NCBI RefSeq assembly: GCF_001426505.1
Contig: NZ_LMEV01000014.1
Coordinates: 220,965 to 284,964, forward strand
DNA from: Variovorax sp. Root473
GTDB lineage: Bacteria; Pseudomonadota; Gammaproteobacteria; Burkholderiales; Burkholderiaceae_C
Direction of reading: 5' to 3'
Length of the DNA stretch: 64,000 nucleotides
The notes beneath the pieces were generated by a model, which saw only the letters and a list, made by a program, of their open reading frames with translations, ran no database searches and was not told where the DNA came from. The position numbers were made by a program, and so were the translations under genes. Below are positions 1-9,974 of this stretch, piece after piece. Every line of letters starts with the position of its first letter. The stretch's first letter is position 1.

Positions 1-11
1 CGACGCTGTAA

Positions 12-995
<984 letters not shown>

Positions 996-1301
996 GGCGC
1001 CGGATCGGCGAGCACCCACCGCGTATCCCGTGCACAGGGCACTGGGTGCTTCCCGCAGCGGAATCAAGGGGGAGGCCGCAGGCCGGAGGACGGTCGCGAA
1101 GGGAATCCCCGGCGCGGCCTGTGCGCGCAACCTGAAGGCCCCCAAGAGGCGTCAACCAGCCGCCACAGCTAAGGAAACCCCCGATATATGAATGGTCATT
1201 GACCCCCTAGGATCAGGCGCTGCTCGCCTGTCAAGGTGTACGGATCGCGTCCCGGCGTCCGCCCGGTGACATGGCGCCTGCCCCAGCTGCCCTTTCCTGC
1301 G
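996..1301. other. Intergenic stretch with GC-rich inverted repeats
   Basis: No convincing gene. Nucleotides 1073-1079 (AGGCCGC) and 1114-1120 (GCGGCCT) can pair around a GC-rich loop. The general look, a hairpin-rich block just after a stop codon, resembles dispersed intergenic repeats common in this bacterial family, but the repeat status cannot be tested from one copy. Nearer the TRAP genes is a short perfect palindrome, GGTCA-T-TGACC (1194-1204), about 98 bp upstream of the first TRAP start, which could be an operator. No good promoter hexamers were found. Confidence 0.3.
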
Positions 1302-1889
1302 ATGACAACTCCTCCCGAGTCCGGCCCCACGCTGGACGCCGCCAGCCCCCTCCCCCCCGACATCGAAGCCGCCGACGAACCGACCAAGGTTCCCCTTGCC
1401 ATCGAAGACTGGCTCACGGTCCTCATCATGGGTGCGCTGGCGCTCATCACCTTCGCCAACGTCATCGTGCGCTACTTCACCGACTCGTCCTTCGCCTGGA
1501 CGGAAGAGTTCTCGGTGTTCCTCATGATCATGCTGGCGCTGGTGGCCGGCTCGGCCGCGGTGGCGCGCGACCGGCACATCCGCATCGAGTACTTCTCCGA
1601 AAGCGGCTCGATGGCGCGGCGCAAGCGGCTGGCCCAGTTCGGCGCGCTGATGATCGCCATTTTGTTCGCGCTGATCGGCGCGCTCAGCATCCGCATGGTG
1701 TGGGACGACTACCGTTTTGAAGAAACCACGCCGGGCATCGGGCTGCCGGCCTGGTGGTATTCGATCTGGCTGCCCATCGTGTCGTTCGCGATCGCGGGAC
1801 GCGCCATCGGCCTCATGGTGCGGCGCGGGCGCAAGACGAACTACAAGTCCGACGACCACAGCACCAACGGCAAGGGCGGCGCCAAGTGA
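1302..1889 (+). CDS. TRAP transporter small permease (DctQ type)
   Basis: Small membrane subunit of a tripartite ATP-independent periplasmic transporter, about 195 residues with four predicted membrane spans. The family signature of a helix followed by FAWTEEFSVF and a later IEYF segment is present. I start it at ATG 1302 (MTTPPESG) because the extra 22 residues from an upstream ATG at 1236 are low-complexity and DctQ proteins start close to the first helix. Its stop overlaps the GTG start of the large permease, so the two are translationally coupled. With the next two genes it makes a complete importer in Q-M-P order. Confidence 0.87.
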   Translation: MTTPPESGPTLDAASPLPPDIEAADEPTKVPLAIEDWLTVLIMGALALITFANVIVRYFTDSSFAWTEEFSVFLMIMLALVAGSAAVARDRHIRIEYFSESGSMARRKRLAQFGALMIAILFALIGALSIRMVWDDYRFEETTPGIGLPAWWYSIWLPIVSFAIAGRAIGLMVRRGRKTNYKSDDHSTNGKGGAK

Positions 1890-3184
1890 TCGCCACCCTG
1901 CTCTTCGTCGCCTTCGTGCTCATGATGCTGGTGGGCGTGCCCATCGGCGCCGCGCTCGGCCTGGCCGGCGCGGCCTGTATCGCGCTGGCCAACGCCGATG
2001 CCCAGTGGTTCGGCCTGCTGGCCGTGCCGCAGAACTTCTACGCCGGGCTGGGCAAGTACCCGCTGCTGGCGATTCCGATGTTCGTGCTGGTCGGCTCGAT
2101 CTTCGACCGCTCGGGCGTGGCGCTGCGCCTCGTCAACTTTGCCATCGCCATCGTGGGCCGCGGCCCCGGCATGCTGCCGCTGGTGGCGATTGCCGTGGCG
2201 ATGTTCCTGGGCGGTATCTCGGGCTCGGGCCCGGCCAACGCCGCCGCCGTGGGCGCGGTGATGATCGCGGCCATGAGCCGCGCGGGCTACCCGCCGGCCT
2301 TCTCGGCCAGCGTGGTGGGCGCCGCAGCAGCCACCGACATCCTGATTCCACCCTCGGTCGCCTTCATCGTGTACTCGGTGCTGGTGCCCGGCGCCTCGGT
2401 GCCGGCGCTGTTCGCGGCCGGCATGATCCCCGGCGTGATGGCCGGCCTGGCGCTGATGATTCCGGCCGTGTGGCTGGCGCGCAAGCACAAGATGGGCGCG
2501 CTCGAATCGACGCTGCCGCGCCCGCCGTTCTGGAAGAGCTTGCGCGAAGCGATCTGGGGCCTGGCGGCGCCGGTGCTCATTCTGGGCGGCATGCGCGCGG
2601 GCTGGTTCACGCCCACCGAGGCGGCCGTGGTGGCGGTGTTCTACGGCCTGTTCGTGGGCATGTGCATCCACCGGACCATCAAGGTGCGCGACCTGTTCGT
2701 GATCCTGCGCGAATCGGGCGAGCTGTCGGCGGTGATCCTGCTGGTGGTGTCGCTGGCGGGCATCTTCGCGTACTCGCTCTCGACGCTGGGCATCATCGAT
2801 CCGGTGACGCAGGCCATCGTGAATTCGGGCCTGGGCGAGTACGGCATCCTGGCGCTCTTGATCCTGCTGCTCATCACCGTGGGCATGTTCCTGGACGGCG
2901 TGTCGATCTTCCTGATCTTCGTGCCGCTGCTGCTGCCCATCGTGCAGCACTACAAATGGGACCCGGTGTGGTTCGGCGTGATCCTCACGCTGAAGGTGGC
3001 GCTGGGCCAGTTCACGCCGCCGCTGGCCGTCAACCTCATGGTCTCGTGCCGCATCGCCAAGGTGCGCATGGAAGAAACCGTGCAGTGGGTGGGCTGGATG
3101 CTGTTCTCGATGTTCGTGGTGATGGTGCTGGTGATCGCCTTCCCCGAACTCGCGCTCTGGCTGCCCCGCAAGCTGGGCTATTGA
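1886..3184 (+). CDS. TRAP transporter large permease (DctM type)
   Basis: Large integral membrane subunit that carries out sodium-coupled translocation in TRAP importers. Starting from GTG 1886, which overlaps the DctQ stop as GTGA, it gives 432 residues, the normal length for DctM. Hydrophobic segments run through the whole protein, with conserved family stretches GGISGSGPANAAAVGA in the first half and FTPTEAAVVA near the middle. Longer frames starting further upstream run antiparallel to or inside the small permease and are not needed. The ligand cannot be read from this subunit. Confidence 0.9.
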   Translation: MIATLLFVAFVLMMLVGVPIGAALGLAGAACIALANADAQWFGLLAVPQNFYAGLGKYPLLAIPMFVLVGSIFDRSGVALRLVNFAIAIVGRGPGMLPLVAIAVAMFLGGISGSGPANAAAVGAVMIAAMSRAGYPPAFSASVVGAAAATDILIPPSVAFIVYSVLVPGASVPALFAAGMIPGVMAGLALMIPAVWLARKHKMGALESTLPRPPFWKSLREAIWGLAAPVLILGGMRAGWFTPTEAAVVAVFYGLFVGMCIHRTIKVRDLFVILRESGELSAVILLVVSLAGIFAYSLSTLGIIDPVTQAIVNSGLGEYGILALLILLLITVGMFLDGVSIFLIFVPLLLPIVQHYKWDPVWFGVILTLKVALGQFTPPLAVNLMVSCRIAKVRMEETVQWVGWMLFSMFVVMVLVIAFPELALWLPRKLGY

Positions 3185-3218
3185 TTTTTCGTCCCTCAGA
3201 ACCATTAGGAGAATGCGC

Positions 3219-4256
3219 ATGAAGTTCCGCCGTACCCTGCTCGGCCTCGCCGCTGTCGCCGCCACGCTCGGCCTGTTCTCGACCGGCGCAATGGCGCAGG
3301 CCGCCTACAAGCCCGAGTACAAGATGTCGCTGGTGCTGGGCCCGCCCACGCCGTGGGGCCAGGCCGGAAAGATCTGGGCCGACCTCGTGAAGGAGCGCAC
3401 CCAGGGCCGCATCAACATCAAGCTGTACCCGGGCGTGTCGCTGATCCAGGGCGACCAGACGCGCGAGTTCAGCGCGCTGCGCCAGGGCGTGATCGACATG
3501 GCCGTGGGCTCGACCATCAACTGGTCGCCGCAGGTCAAGCAGCTCAACCTGTTCTCCATGCCCTTCCTGATGCCCGACTACGCGGCCATCGACGCGCTCA
3601 CGCAGGGCGAGGTCGGCAAGGACATGTTCAAGACGCTCGACAAGGCCGGCGTGGTGCCGCTCGCCTGGGGCGAGAACGGCTTCCGCGAAATCACCAACTC
3701 GAAGCGGCCGATCAAGTCGCCGGCCGACATCAAGGGCATGAAGATCCGCGTGGTCGGCTCGCCCATCTACTCGGACATGCTCACCGCGCTGGGCGCCAAC
3801 CCCACGCAGATGAGCTGGGCCGACGCGCAGCCCGCGCTCGCCAGCGGCGCGGTCGACGGCCAGGAGAACCCGCTGTTCCTGTTCACCGTGCTCAAGATGC
3901 ACACGGTGGGCCAGAAGTTCGTCACCACCTGGGGCTACGTGGCCGACCCGCTGGTGTTCGTCGTGAACAAGGAAATCTGGGCCTCGTGGACGCCGGCCGA
4001 CCAGGCCATCGTGCGCCAGGCCGCGCTGGACGCCGGCAAGCAGGAAATCGCCATCGCGCGCAAGGGCCTGGTCGAAGCCGACAAGCCCGTGCTGAAGGAC
4101 ATCGCGGCCATGGGCGTGACGGTGACCAACCTCACGCCGGCCGAGCGCGATGCCTTCGTGAAGGCCACGCGCCCGGTGTACGACAAGTGGAAGTCGACCG
4201 TCGGCGCCGACCTGGTGGCGAAGGCCGAGAAGGCCATCGCGGCCCGCGCGAAGTAA
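3219..4256 (+). CDS. TRAP transporter periplasmic substrate-binding protein (DctP type)
   Basis: Secreted binding protein of about 345 residues. A Sec signal with basic n-region and alanine-rich core ends at AMAQ. The DctP-family motif KGMKIRV, whose Arg normally pairs with a ligand carboxylate, is present, followed by LGANPTQMSWADAQPAL and VDGQENPL. AGGAG (3207-3211) lies 7 nt before ATG 3219 but only 1 nt before ATG 3213, so 3219 is the likelier start. It completes the Q-M-P operon. The ligand is unknown; the Arg argues for an organic acid. Confidence 0.9.
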   Translation: MKFRRTLLGLAAVAATLGLFSTGAMAQAAYKPEYKMSLVLGPPTPWGQAGKIWADLVKERTQGRINIKLYPGVSLIQGDQTREFSALRQGVIDMAVGSTINWSPQVKQLNLFSMPFLMPDYAAIDALTQGEVGKDMFKTLDKAGVVPLAWGENGFREITNSKRPIKSPADIKGMKIRVVGSPIYSDMLTALGANPTQMSWADAQPALASGAVDGQENPLFLFTVLKMHTVGQKFVTTWGYVADPLVFVVNKEIWASWTPADQAIVRQAALDAGKQEIAIARKGLVEADKPVLKDIAAMGVTVTNLTPAERDAFVKATRPVYDKWKSTVGADLVAKAEKAIAARAK

Positions 4257-4323
4257 GCAAGCCTCGCGTTTCGTTCCCGTGCATCGGGTGACGGGTGGTG
4301 GTGACGATCGCGACAATGTCGCC

Positions 4324-5268
4324 ATGCTTCATCCCACCCTGATCATCGACACGGACCCCGGCGCGGACGACATGATCGCGCTGCTGTTCGCCCTGGCGGC
4401 GCCCGAATCGCTGGCGATTCAGGCGCTGACCACGGTGGCAGGCAATGTTCCCCTGGCCAAGACCTCGCGCAACGCGCGCCTGGCCTGCGAATGGGCCGGA
4501 CGGCCGGAGCTTCCGGTCTACGCGGGCGCCGAGCGGCCCCTGCAGCGCACACCGATCTACGCCGCCAACATCCACGGCCGCGAAGGCCTCACCGGCGTGG
4601 CCGTGCACGAGCCCGCCGTGCCGCTGGCCGAAGGCAGCGCCGTCGACTACCTCGTTCGCACGCTGCGCGCCGCGCCCGAGCACAGCGTGACGCTCGCCAT
4701 GCTCGGCCCGCAGACCAACCTCGCCCTGGCGCTCGAACAGGCGCCCGACATCGTGCGCGGCATTCGCGAGGTGGTGCTCATGGCCGGCGCGCATTTCAAC
4801 GGCGGCAATATCACGCCGGTGGCGGAATTCAACGTGTTCGCCGACCCGCACGCCGCCGAGGCGGTGCTGAGGAGCGGCGTGCCGATCACGATGCTGCCGC
4901 TGGACGTGACACACAAGATCCTCACGAGCGACGCGCGCATCGCGCGGCTGCGCCAGCTGGACAACCGCGCCGGCGCGATCGTCGCCGACATCCTCGACGC
5001 CTACGCGCCGCAGGAGATGGCGCACTACGGCATGCCCGGCGGCCCGGTGCACGACGCCACCGTGACGGCCTGGCTGCTGCGCCCCGACCTGTTCGAGGGC
5101 CGCCGCATCCACGTCGAGGTCGACAGCCGCGAAGGCATGGGCTTCGGCCAGACCGTGGCCGACTGGCACGGCAGCCTGAAGCGGCCCGCCAACGTGAACT
5201 GGATCGTCGACGGCGATGGGCAGGGGTTCTTCGATCTGCTGACCGAGCACATCGCGCGGCTGCCCTGA
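4324..5268 (+). CDS. Nucleoside hydrolase (IunH family)
   Basis: Calcium-dependent hydrolase splitting N-ribosidic bonds of nucleosides into base and ribose. The 314-residue product carries the family metal-binding signature DTDPGADD at 9-16, AEFNVFADPHAA in the middle and the C-terminal GGPVHDATVTAWLL, whose Asp completes the metal site. The start is ATG 4324, which leaves DTDPG at the usual distance from the N-terminus; a longer frame from 4279 would add an unsupported extension. It follows the TRAP operon on the same strand by 67 bp and ends at a strong hairpin, so TRAP import and hydrolysis of a nucleoside-like compound may be linked (inference). Confidence 0.88.
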   Translation: MLHPTLIIDTDPGADDMIALLFALAAPESLAIQALTTVAGNVPLAKTSRNARLACEWAGRPELPVYAGAERPLQRTPIYAANIHGREGLTGVAVHEPAVPLAEGSAVDYLVRTLRAAPEHSVTLAMLGPQTNLALALEQAPDIVRGIREVVLMAGAHFNGGNITPVAEFNVFADPHAAEAVLRSGVPITMLPLDVTHKILTSDARIARLRQLDNRAGAIVADILDAYAPQEMAHYGMPGGPVHDATVTAWLLRPDLFEGRRIHVEVDSREGMGFGQTVADWHGSLKRPANVNWIVDGDGQGFFDLLTEHIARLP

Positions 5269-5289
5269 GCCTGCGGGCGAGCCCCATGA

Positions 5290-5321
5290 AAAAAGCCACG
5301 CTGCGGACAGCGTGGCTTTTT
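5290..5321. terminator. Bidirectional rho-independent terminator
   Basis: A perfect 14-bp stem (5290-5303 with 5308-5321) around the tetraloop CGGA. Each arm ends in an A-run or T-run, so it forms a U-tailed hairpin on both strands. It sits between the convergent nucleoside hydrolase and gltL genes. Confidence 0.9.
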
Positions 5322-5341
5322 GCTTTGGGTGCCGCAGCGGA

Positions 5342-6091
<750 letters not shown>

Positions 6092-6127
6092 TTGTTTCTC
6101 TCCGGTTCAGTTCAGCCACTCAAACAA

Positions 6128-6796
6128 TCAGCGAATGATGGCGATTTTCTTGTGCAGACGCTTGACCACATAAGACAGCGAATAGCAGATGATGAAGTAG
6201 ACGACCGCGGCCAGCAGGTACGACTCCACCGGCCGGCCGAAATTCTTGCCGGAGGTTTCAAAGCCCTTGAGCAGGTCGTAGGCGCCGATGGCATACACCA
6301 GCGAGGTGTCCTGGAACAGGATGATGGTCTGTGTCAGCAGCACCGGCAACATGTTGCGGAAGGCTTGCGGCAGGATCACGAGCCGCATGTTCTGTCCGTA
6401 GCTCATCCCCATGGCCTGGCCGGCATAGACCTGGCCGCGCGGGATCGACTGGATGCCCGCGCGCATGATCTCGCTGAAGTAGGCCGCCTCGAAGGCGATG
6501 AAGGTGATCACCGCGGAATATTCCGCGCCGATGGGCCGGCCGATGACGAAAGGCACCAGCAGGAAGAAGCCCAGGATCACCATCACCAGCGGGACGCTGC
6601 GCATGCCGTTGACGTAGATGGCCGCCGGCATGTCCAGCCACTTCTTGCCCGACAGGCGCATGAGTGCCAGCACGGTACCGAAGACGATGCCGCCCAAGGT
6701 GGCCACGACCGTGAGGAACACGCTGAAGTAGAAGCCCTTCAGCACATAGTTGCTGATGACGCCCCAGTCGTAGAAGGAAAAGTCGAGGTTCATCAT
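6128..6796 (-). CDS. gltK: Glutamate/aspartate ABC transporter permease GltK
   Basis: Inner-membrane permease of 222 residues in the HisM/GlnP family. The conserved EAA-type cytoplasmic loop (AYFSEIMRAGIQSIPRGQ) contacts the ATPase. I place the start at the ATG at 6796-6794: GGAGG on the coding strand (positions 6809-6805) lies 8 nt upstream and the start follows the gltJ stop by one base, implying translational coupling. A longer frame would begin inside gltJ. It is the partner of GltJ in a heterodimeric channel. Confidence 0.9.
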   Translation of the reverse strand: MMNLDFSFYDWGVISNYVLKGFYFSVFLTVVATLGGIVFGTVLALMRLSGKKWLDMPAAIYVNGMRSVPLVMVILGFFLLVPFVIGRPIGAEYSAVITFIAFEAAYFSEIMRAGIQSIPRGQVYAGQAMGMSYGQNMRLVILPQAFRNMLPVLLTQTIILFQDTSLVYAIGAYDLLKGFETSGKNFGRPVESYLLAAVVYFIICYSLSYVVKRLHKKIAIIR

Positions 6797-6797
6797 G

Positions 6798-7553
6798 TCA
6801 GTGGCCTCCGCCGGTGCCCGCGGCAACGAAGCCCGGGACCCGCGCCTTCTTCTCGATGTGGGCCATGAGCCGGTTGATCACCAGCGCCGAGAAGATATAG
6901 AGCAGCACGACACCGATGTAGATTTCCATGTTGCGCCCGGTCTCCTCGCCAGCCTGAAGGTAGAACTGGGTGAGTTCCGCGATCGACACGGCGAAGGCCA
7001 CGGACGAGTTCTTGAAGATGTTCATCGACTCGCTGGTCAGCGGCGGCAGGATGATGCGGTAGGCCATCGGCAGGATGACGTAGCGGTAGTACTGCAATGT
7101 CGTGAACCCCACCGCCATGCCTGCATAGCGCTGGCCCTTGGGCAGGGCCTGGATGCCCGAGCGCAACTGCTCGGCAATGCGCGCCGACGTGAACAGGCCC
7201 AGCGCGACCACCACCAGCACGAAGGGCGGGAAGTCACGCATGACCGGGAACAGCGAAGGCACCACGTGGTACCAGAGGAAGATCTGCACCAGCAAGGGAA
7301 TGTTGCGGAACAGCTCGACCCAGGCGTTGCCGAATCGCACCAGCCACGGGTTGTCGGGCAGCGTGCGCAGGATGCCGATGGCCGATCCGACGACCAGGGC
7401 GATGATCAGTGCGCACAGCGACACCGACACCGTCCAGCCCCAGGCGGACATCATCCAGTTGAGATACGTAGATGCACCGCCCGTACCGAAGCAGCCTGGA
7501 ACGATGTCACCATCGATCGTGTCTTTACAAAAGACCTGCCAGTCCCATGCCAT
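6798..7553 (-). CDS. gltJ: Glutamate/aspartate ABC transporter permease GltJ
   Basis: Inner-membrane permease of 251 residues, HisM/GlnP family, first of the two channel subunits. The loop ARIAEQLRSGIQALPKGQ is the coupling-helix motif. The N-terminal part preceding the first membrane span contains CFGTGGASTYLNWM, a feature of GltJ proteins. It follows gltI by about 94 bp, in which a U-tailed hairpin lies. Downstream it abuts gltK. Confidence 0.9.
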   Translation of the reverse strand: MAWDWQVFCKDTIDGDIVPGCFGTGGASTYLNWMMSAWGWTVSVSLCALIIALVVGSAIGILRTLPDNPWLVRFGNAWVELFRNIPLLVQIFLWYHVVPSLFPVMRDFPPFVLVVVALGLFTSARIAEQLRSGIQALPKGQRYAGMAVGFTTLQYYRYVILPMAYRIILPPLTSESMNIFKNSSVAFAVSIAELTQFYLQAGEETGRNMEIYIGVVLLYIFSALVINRLMAHIEKKARVPGFVAAGTGGGH

Positions 7554-7589
7554 GGGGAACTCCTCGTCTTGTCGTTTCTTCTATCTATG

Positions 7590-7621
7590 AAAAAAACAAA
7601 CGCCCACCTTGAGGGCGGGCG
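7590..7621 (-). terminator. Intra-operon terminator/attenuator between gltI and gltJ
   Basis: On the minus strand, an 8-bp GC-rich stem with one G-U pair (arms 7621-7614 and 7608-7601, 5-nt loop) is followed by a T-rich run (7600-7590). This is a typical rho-independent terminator directly after the gltI stop. Partial read-through would give more binding protein than permease and ATPase. Confidence 0.8.
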
Positions 7622-7647
7622 CTTATTGACCGATTACGCCGGATGAA

Positions 7648-8544
7648 TTACTTCTTGGCGTAGTCTTCCATCGGCTTGTTGTTCGGGTGGGCCCAGGCTG
7701 CCTTGGTGGCGTCCGACAGCGGCAGGTTCAGCGCCGTATTGGTCGGGGGGACCGGCTGCATGAACCACTTGTCGTACAGCTTGGCCAGCGAGCCATCCTT
7801 GATCTGGCGGGCAATGGACTCGTTGACCGCCTTCAGGAAGGCCTCGTCGCCCTTGCGCACCATGCAGGCGATCGGCTCGACCGACAGCTCGGGGCCGACG
7901 ATGGCGTAGTCCTTCGGCGCCTTGGACTTGGAGATGTTGGCAGCCAGGATCGAGCCGTCCATCACGAAGGCATCGGCACGGCCGGTTTCCAGCAGCAGGA
8001 AGCTGTCGGCGTGGTCCTTGCCCATGACTTCCTTGAAGTCGATGCTCTGGGCACGTTCGTTCTTGCGCAGGGTCTGGACCGAGGTGGTGCCGGTGGTGGT
8101 GGCCACGGTCTTGCCATTCAGGTCCTTCAGGTCCTTGATGCCCGAGCTGGCCTTGACGGCGATGCGCACCACTTCCACGTAGGTGGTCGAGGCAAAGTCG
8201 ACGTCCTTCTGGCGGGTGGCATTGTTGGTGGTGGAGCCGCACTCCAGGTCCACGGTACCGTTCTGCACCAGCGGGATGCGGTTCTGGGACGTGACGGGCA
8301 CGTAGTTGACGGTGAGCTTCTTGCCCGCGGCCTTGCCCAGGTCTTCGATGATGCGTTCGCCCATCTCGGTGTGGAAGCCCACGTATTTGCCATTGCCCAG
8401 CGTAAAGGACAGCGCGGACGAATCGCGCACACCGAGGGCGACGGCACCGCTGCCCTTGATCTTGGCCAGCGTGTCATTGGCCTGTGCAAAGGCGCCGCTG
8501 GTGGCGAGCGCTGCGACGGCCAATGCCAATACTTGTTTTTTCAT
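7648..8544 (-). CDS. gltI: Glutamate/aspartate ABC transporter periplasmic binding protein
   Basis: Periplasmic solute-binding protein of 298 residues, family 3. The N-terminus has a Sec signal (MKKQVLALAVAALATS, cleavage near GAFA-QA). Binding-fold motifs include SALSFTLGNGKYVGFHTEM, LECGSTTNN and the VATTTGTTSVQTLRKNER segment typical of GltI. ATG at 8544 is preceded by AGGAG on the coding strand at suitable spacing; the frame stays open upstream but has no signal peptide there. It is the first gene of gltIJKL. The specificity is inferred from resemblance to dicarboxylic-amino-acid binding proteins. Confidence 0.9.
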   Translation of the reverse strand: MKKQVLALAVAALATSGAFAQANDTLAKIKGSGAVALGVRDSSALSFTLGNGKYVGFHTEMGERIIEDLGKAAGKKLTVNYVPVTSQNRIPLVQNGTVDLECGSTTNNATRQKDVDFASTTYVEVVRIAVKASSGIKDLKDLNGKTVATTTGTTSVQTLRKNERAQSIDFKEVMGKDHADSFLLLETGRADAFVMDGSILAANISKSKAPKDYAIVGPELSVEPIACMVRKGDEAFLKAVNESIARQIKDGSLAKLYDKWFMQPVPPTNTALNLPLSDATKAAWAHPNNKPMEDYAKK

Positions 8545-8923
8545 ACGAAAAGCTCCTGAGGGTGACTGAAACAAATAGAACGAAATTCTAGACACTCGCA
8601 TTTTGCGGGATACCCGGACCAACCCGGTGCATTCCACGGGCATCGCCGCCCGCGTCGCACCGGCCGCGCACATCGAAGCGCCAGCCTGGTGCAATCCAGA
8701 CATTTCGCATTGTCCGACTTTCACTAAGCAGCCTTTGTGCCCGCATTCGGGCGGCTGTGTGTGACGAAAGCAGTACCGGCGATCCCCGGCGTGCTGTGGC
8801 CGAAAAAACTGCCGCGACTGTAGTGGCGCCGGGGCCGGCCCGCCAATGCTGATTGCCGGGGGCGGTATGCGCAGTGCTTATAGATTGTGCAGCGCACAAA
8901 TTCAGTCGCCGTTCGTCGGCACG
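8545..8923. other. Intergenic region upstream of gltI
   Basis: About 380 bp between the LysR stop and the gltI start, both on the minus strand. No frame in it looks coding. It must hold the gltI promoter, but I could not pick hexamers with confidence. Close to the LysR end there is a perfect palindrome, listed separately. Confidence 0.4.
8885..8899. promoter_or_regulatory. Palindrome TTGTGC-AGC-GCACAA, LysR-box-like
   Basis: A perfect 6-bp inverted repeat with 3-bp centre, fitting the T-N11-A pattern of LysR-type operators. It lies just downstream of a lysR gene and about 340 bp upstream of gltI, so it could serve gltI or be part of a small hairpin after lysR. Confidence 0.3.
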
Positions 8924-9913
8924 TCAATGCGGCGGCTGGGTTCCGACCAGGTACGACCACAGGGCGTCGGCCGTGCGCTTGGGCTGCATGCTCTCGACCA
9001 GCCCGGCCCGCGCGGCCGAGCGGCTGGCGCCGGCCTTCACCGGGACCGGCGCGCCGGGGCGCTCGCGATACGCGCGGATTTCCATCTTGGCCTCCAGACT
9101 GTCGATCTCGGGCGGCAGCGCGCTCACGAGCTTGCGTGCCTTGATCTCCTTGCGCACCGCGCTCTGCGGCAGGAATGCGATGCCGTGGCCTTCGAGCGCC
9201 ATCACCTTCAGGCCTTCGGCCATGTCGGTCTCGTAGACGCGGTCGAGGTGGATGGCGGTGCCTGACTCTTTCAGCAGCTGGTCGACCACGCGCCCGAGGT
9301 ACGCGCCCGGCGCGTAGCCCAGGTAAGGCAGCGGCTGGCCCGGACGGCCCGGCAGGCGGTAGCGCGGCGCGCCTTCGGCATCGGCCTTGACCCAGGGCGC
9401 GACGGTTTCTTCGCCGAGGCTGACCATCTCGTACTTGTTGGCGTCGAGCTGCAGCGGCTGCGAGGGGTGGTGGTAGGCGATCAGCAGGTCGCAGCTGCCC
9501 TCGACCAGCCGCAGCACCGCATCGTGCACGTTGAGCGCGATGAGGCGGCTCTTGATCGGCCCGAAGTGCTCGCGCAGGCTCGTGACCCACGACGGGAAGA
9601 AGGTGAAGGCCAGCGTGTGCGGCACGGCGATCTCGATCACGTCCTGCCCGGCGGCCGAGTGCCCGCGCAGCATGGCGCGCGTGCTCTGCAGCGACTGCAG
9701 CATCTCGATGGCCTGGCTGTACAGCGTCTGGCCCGCGGGCGTGAGGCGCGTGGGGTAGGAGCTGCGGTCGACCAGGTCGGTGCCGGCCCATCCCTCGAGC
9801 GCCTGGATGCGTCGCGAGAACGCCGGCTGCGTCACGTGCCTCAACTGGGCCGAGCGGCTGAAGCTGCGGGTTTCCGCCAGGCTAATGAAGTCTTCAAGCC
9901 ACTTTGTTTCCAT
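8924..9913 (-). CDS. LysR family transcriptional regulator
   Basis: DNA-binding regulator of 329 residues. The winged helix-turn-helix occupies about residues 1-60 (LEDFISLAETRSFSRSAQ, then TQPAFSRRIQALE), followed by the periplasmic-binding-like effector domain. The C-terminal 30 residues extend beyond the usual LysR length of about 300. It is divergent from an amidase with only 61 bp between starts, the usual layout when a LysR protein controls the neighbouring enzyme; the effector is unknown. It could instead, or also, act on gltI downstream. Confidence 0.88.
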   Translation of the reverse strand: METKWLEDFISLAETRSFSRSAQLRHVTQPAFSRRIQALEGWAGTDLVDRSSYPTRLTPAGQTLYSQAIEMLQSLQSTRAMLRGHSAAGQDVIEIAVPHTLAFTFFPSWVTSLREHFGPIKSRLIALNVHDAVLRLVEGSCDLLIAYHHPSQPLQLDANKYEMVSLGEETVAPWVKADAEGAPRYRLPGRPGQPLPYLGYAPGAYLGRVVDQLLKESGTAIHLDRVYETDMAEGLKVMALEGHGIAFLPQSAVRKEIKARKLVSALPPEIDSLEAKMEIRAYRERPGAPVPVKAGASRSAARAGLVESMQPKRTADALWSYLVGTQPPH

Positions 9914-9914
9914 A

Positions 9915-9938
9915 CGCGGCGATTATGCGAGCGCCGCG
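9915..9938. promoter_or_regulatory. Inverted repeat between lysR and amidase
   Basis: CGCGGCG (9915-9921) and CGCCGCG (9932-9938) form a perfect 7-bp inverted repeat with a 10-bp AT-containing centre. It fills the short divergent intergenic region and is a candidate operator for the adjacent LysR protein. Confidence 0.35.
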
Positions 9939-9974
9939 CCATACTGGGCGCCCCCTCCTTTTCCCGCATTCGCC

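Noticed and set aside
1194..1204. GGTCA-T-TGACC ahead of the first TRAP operon as an operator
   Set aside because: Too short and with no regulator gene nearby; noted in the intergenic entry only.
8588..8899. 103-residue minus-strand frame between lysR and gltI
   Set aside because: No domain, no ribosome-binding site and a Ser/Arg/Ala-rich sequence; likely chance frame in promoter DNA.
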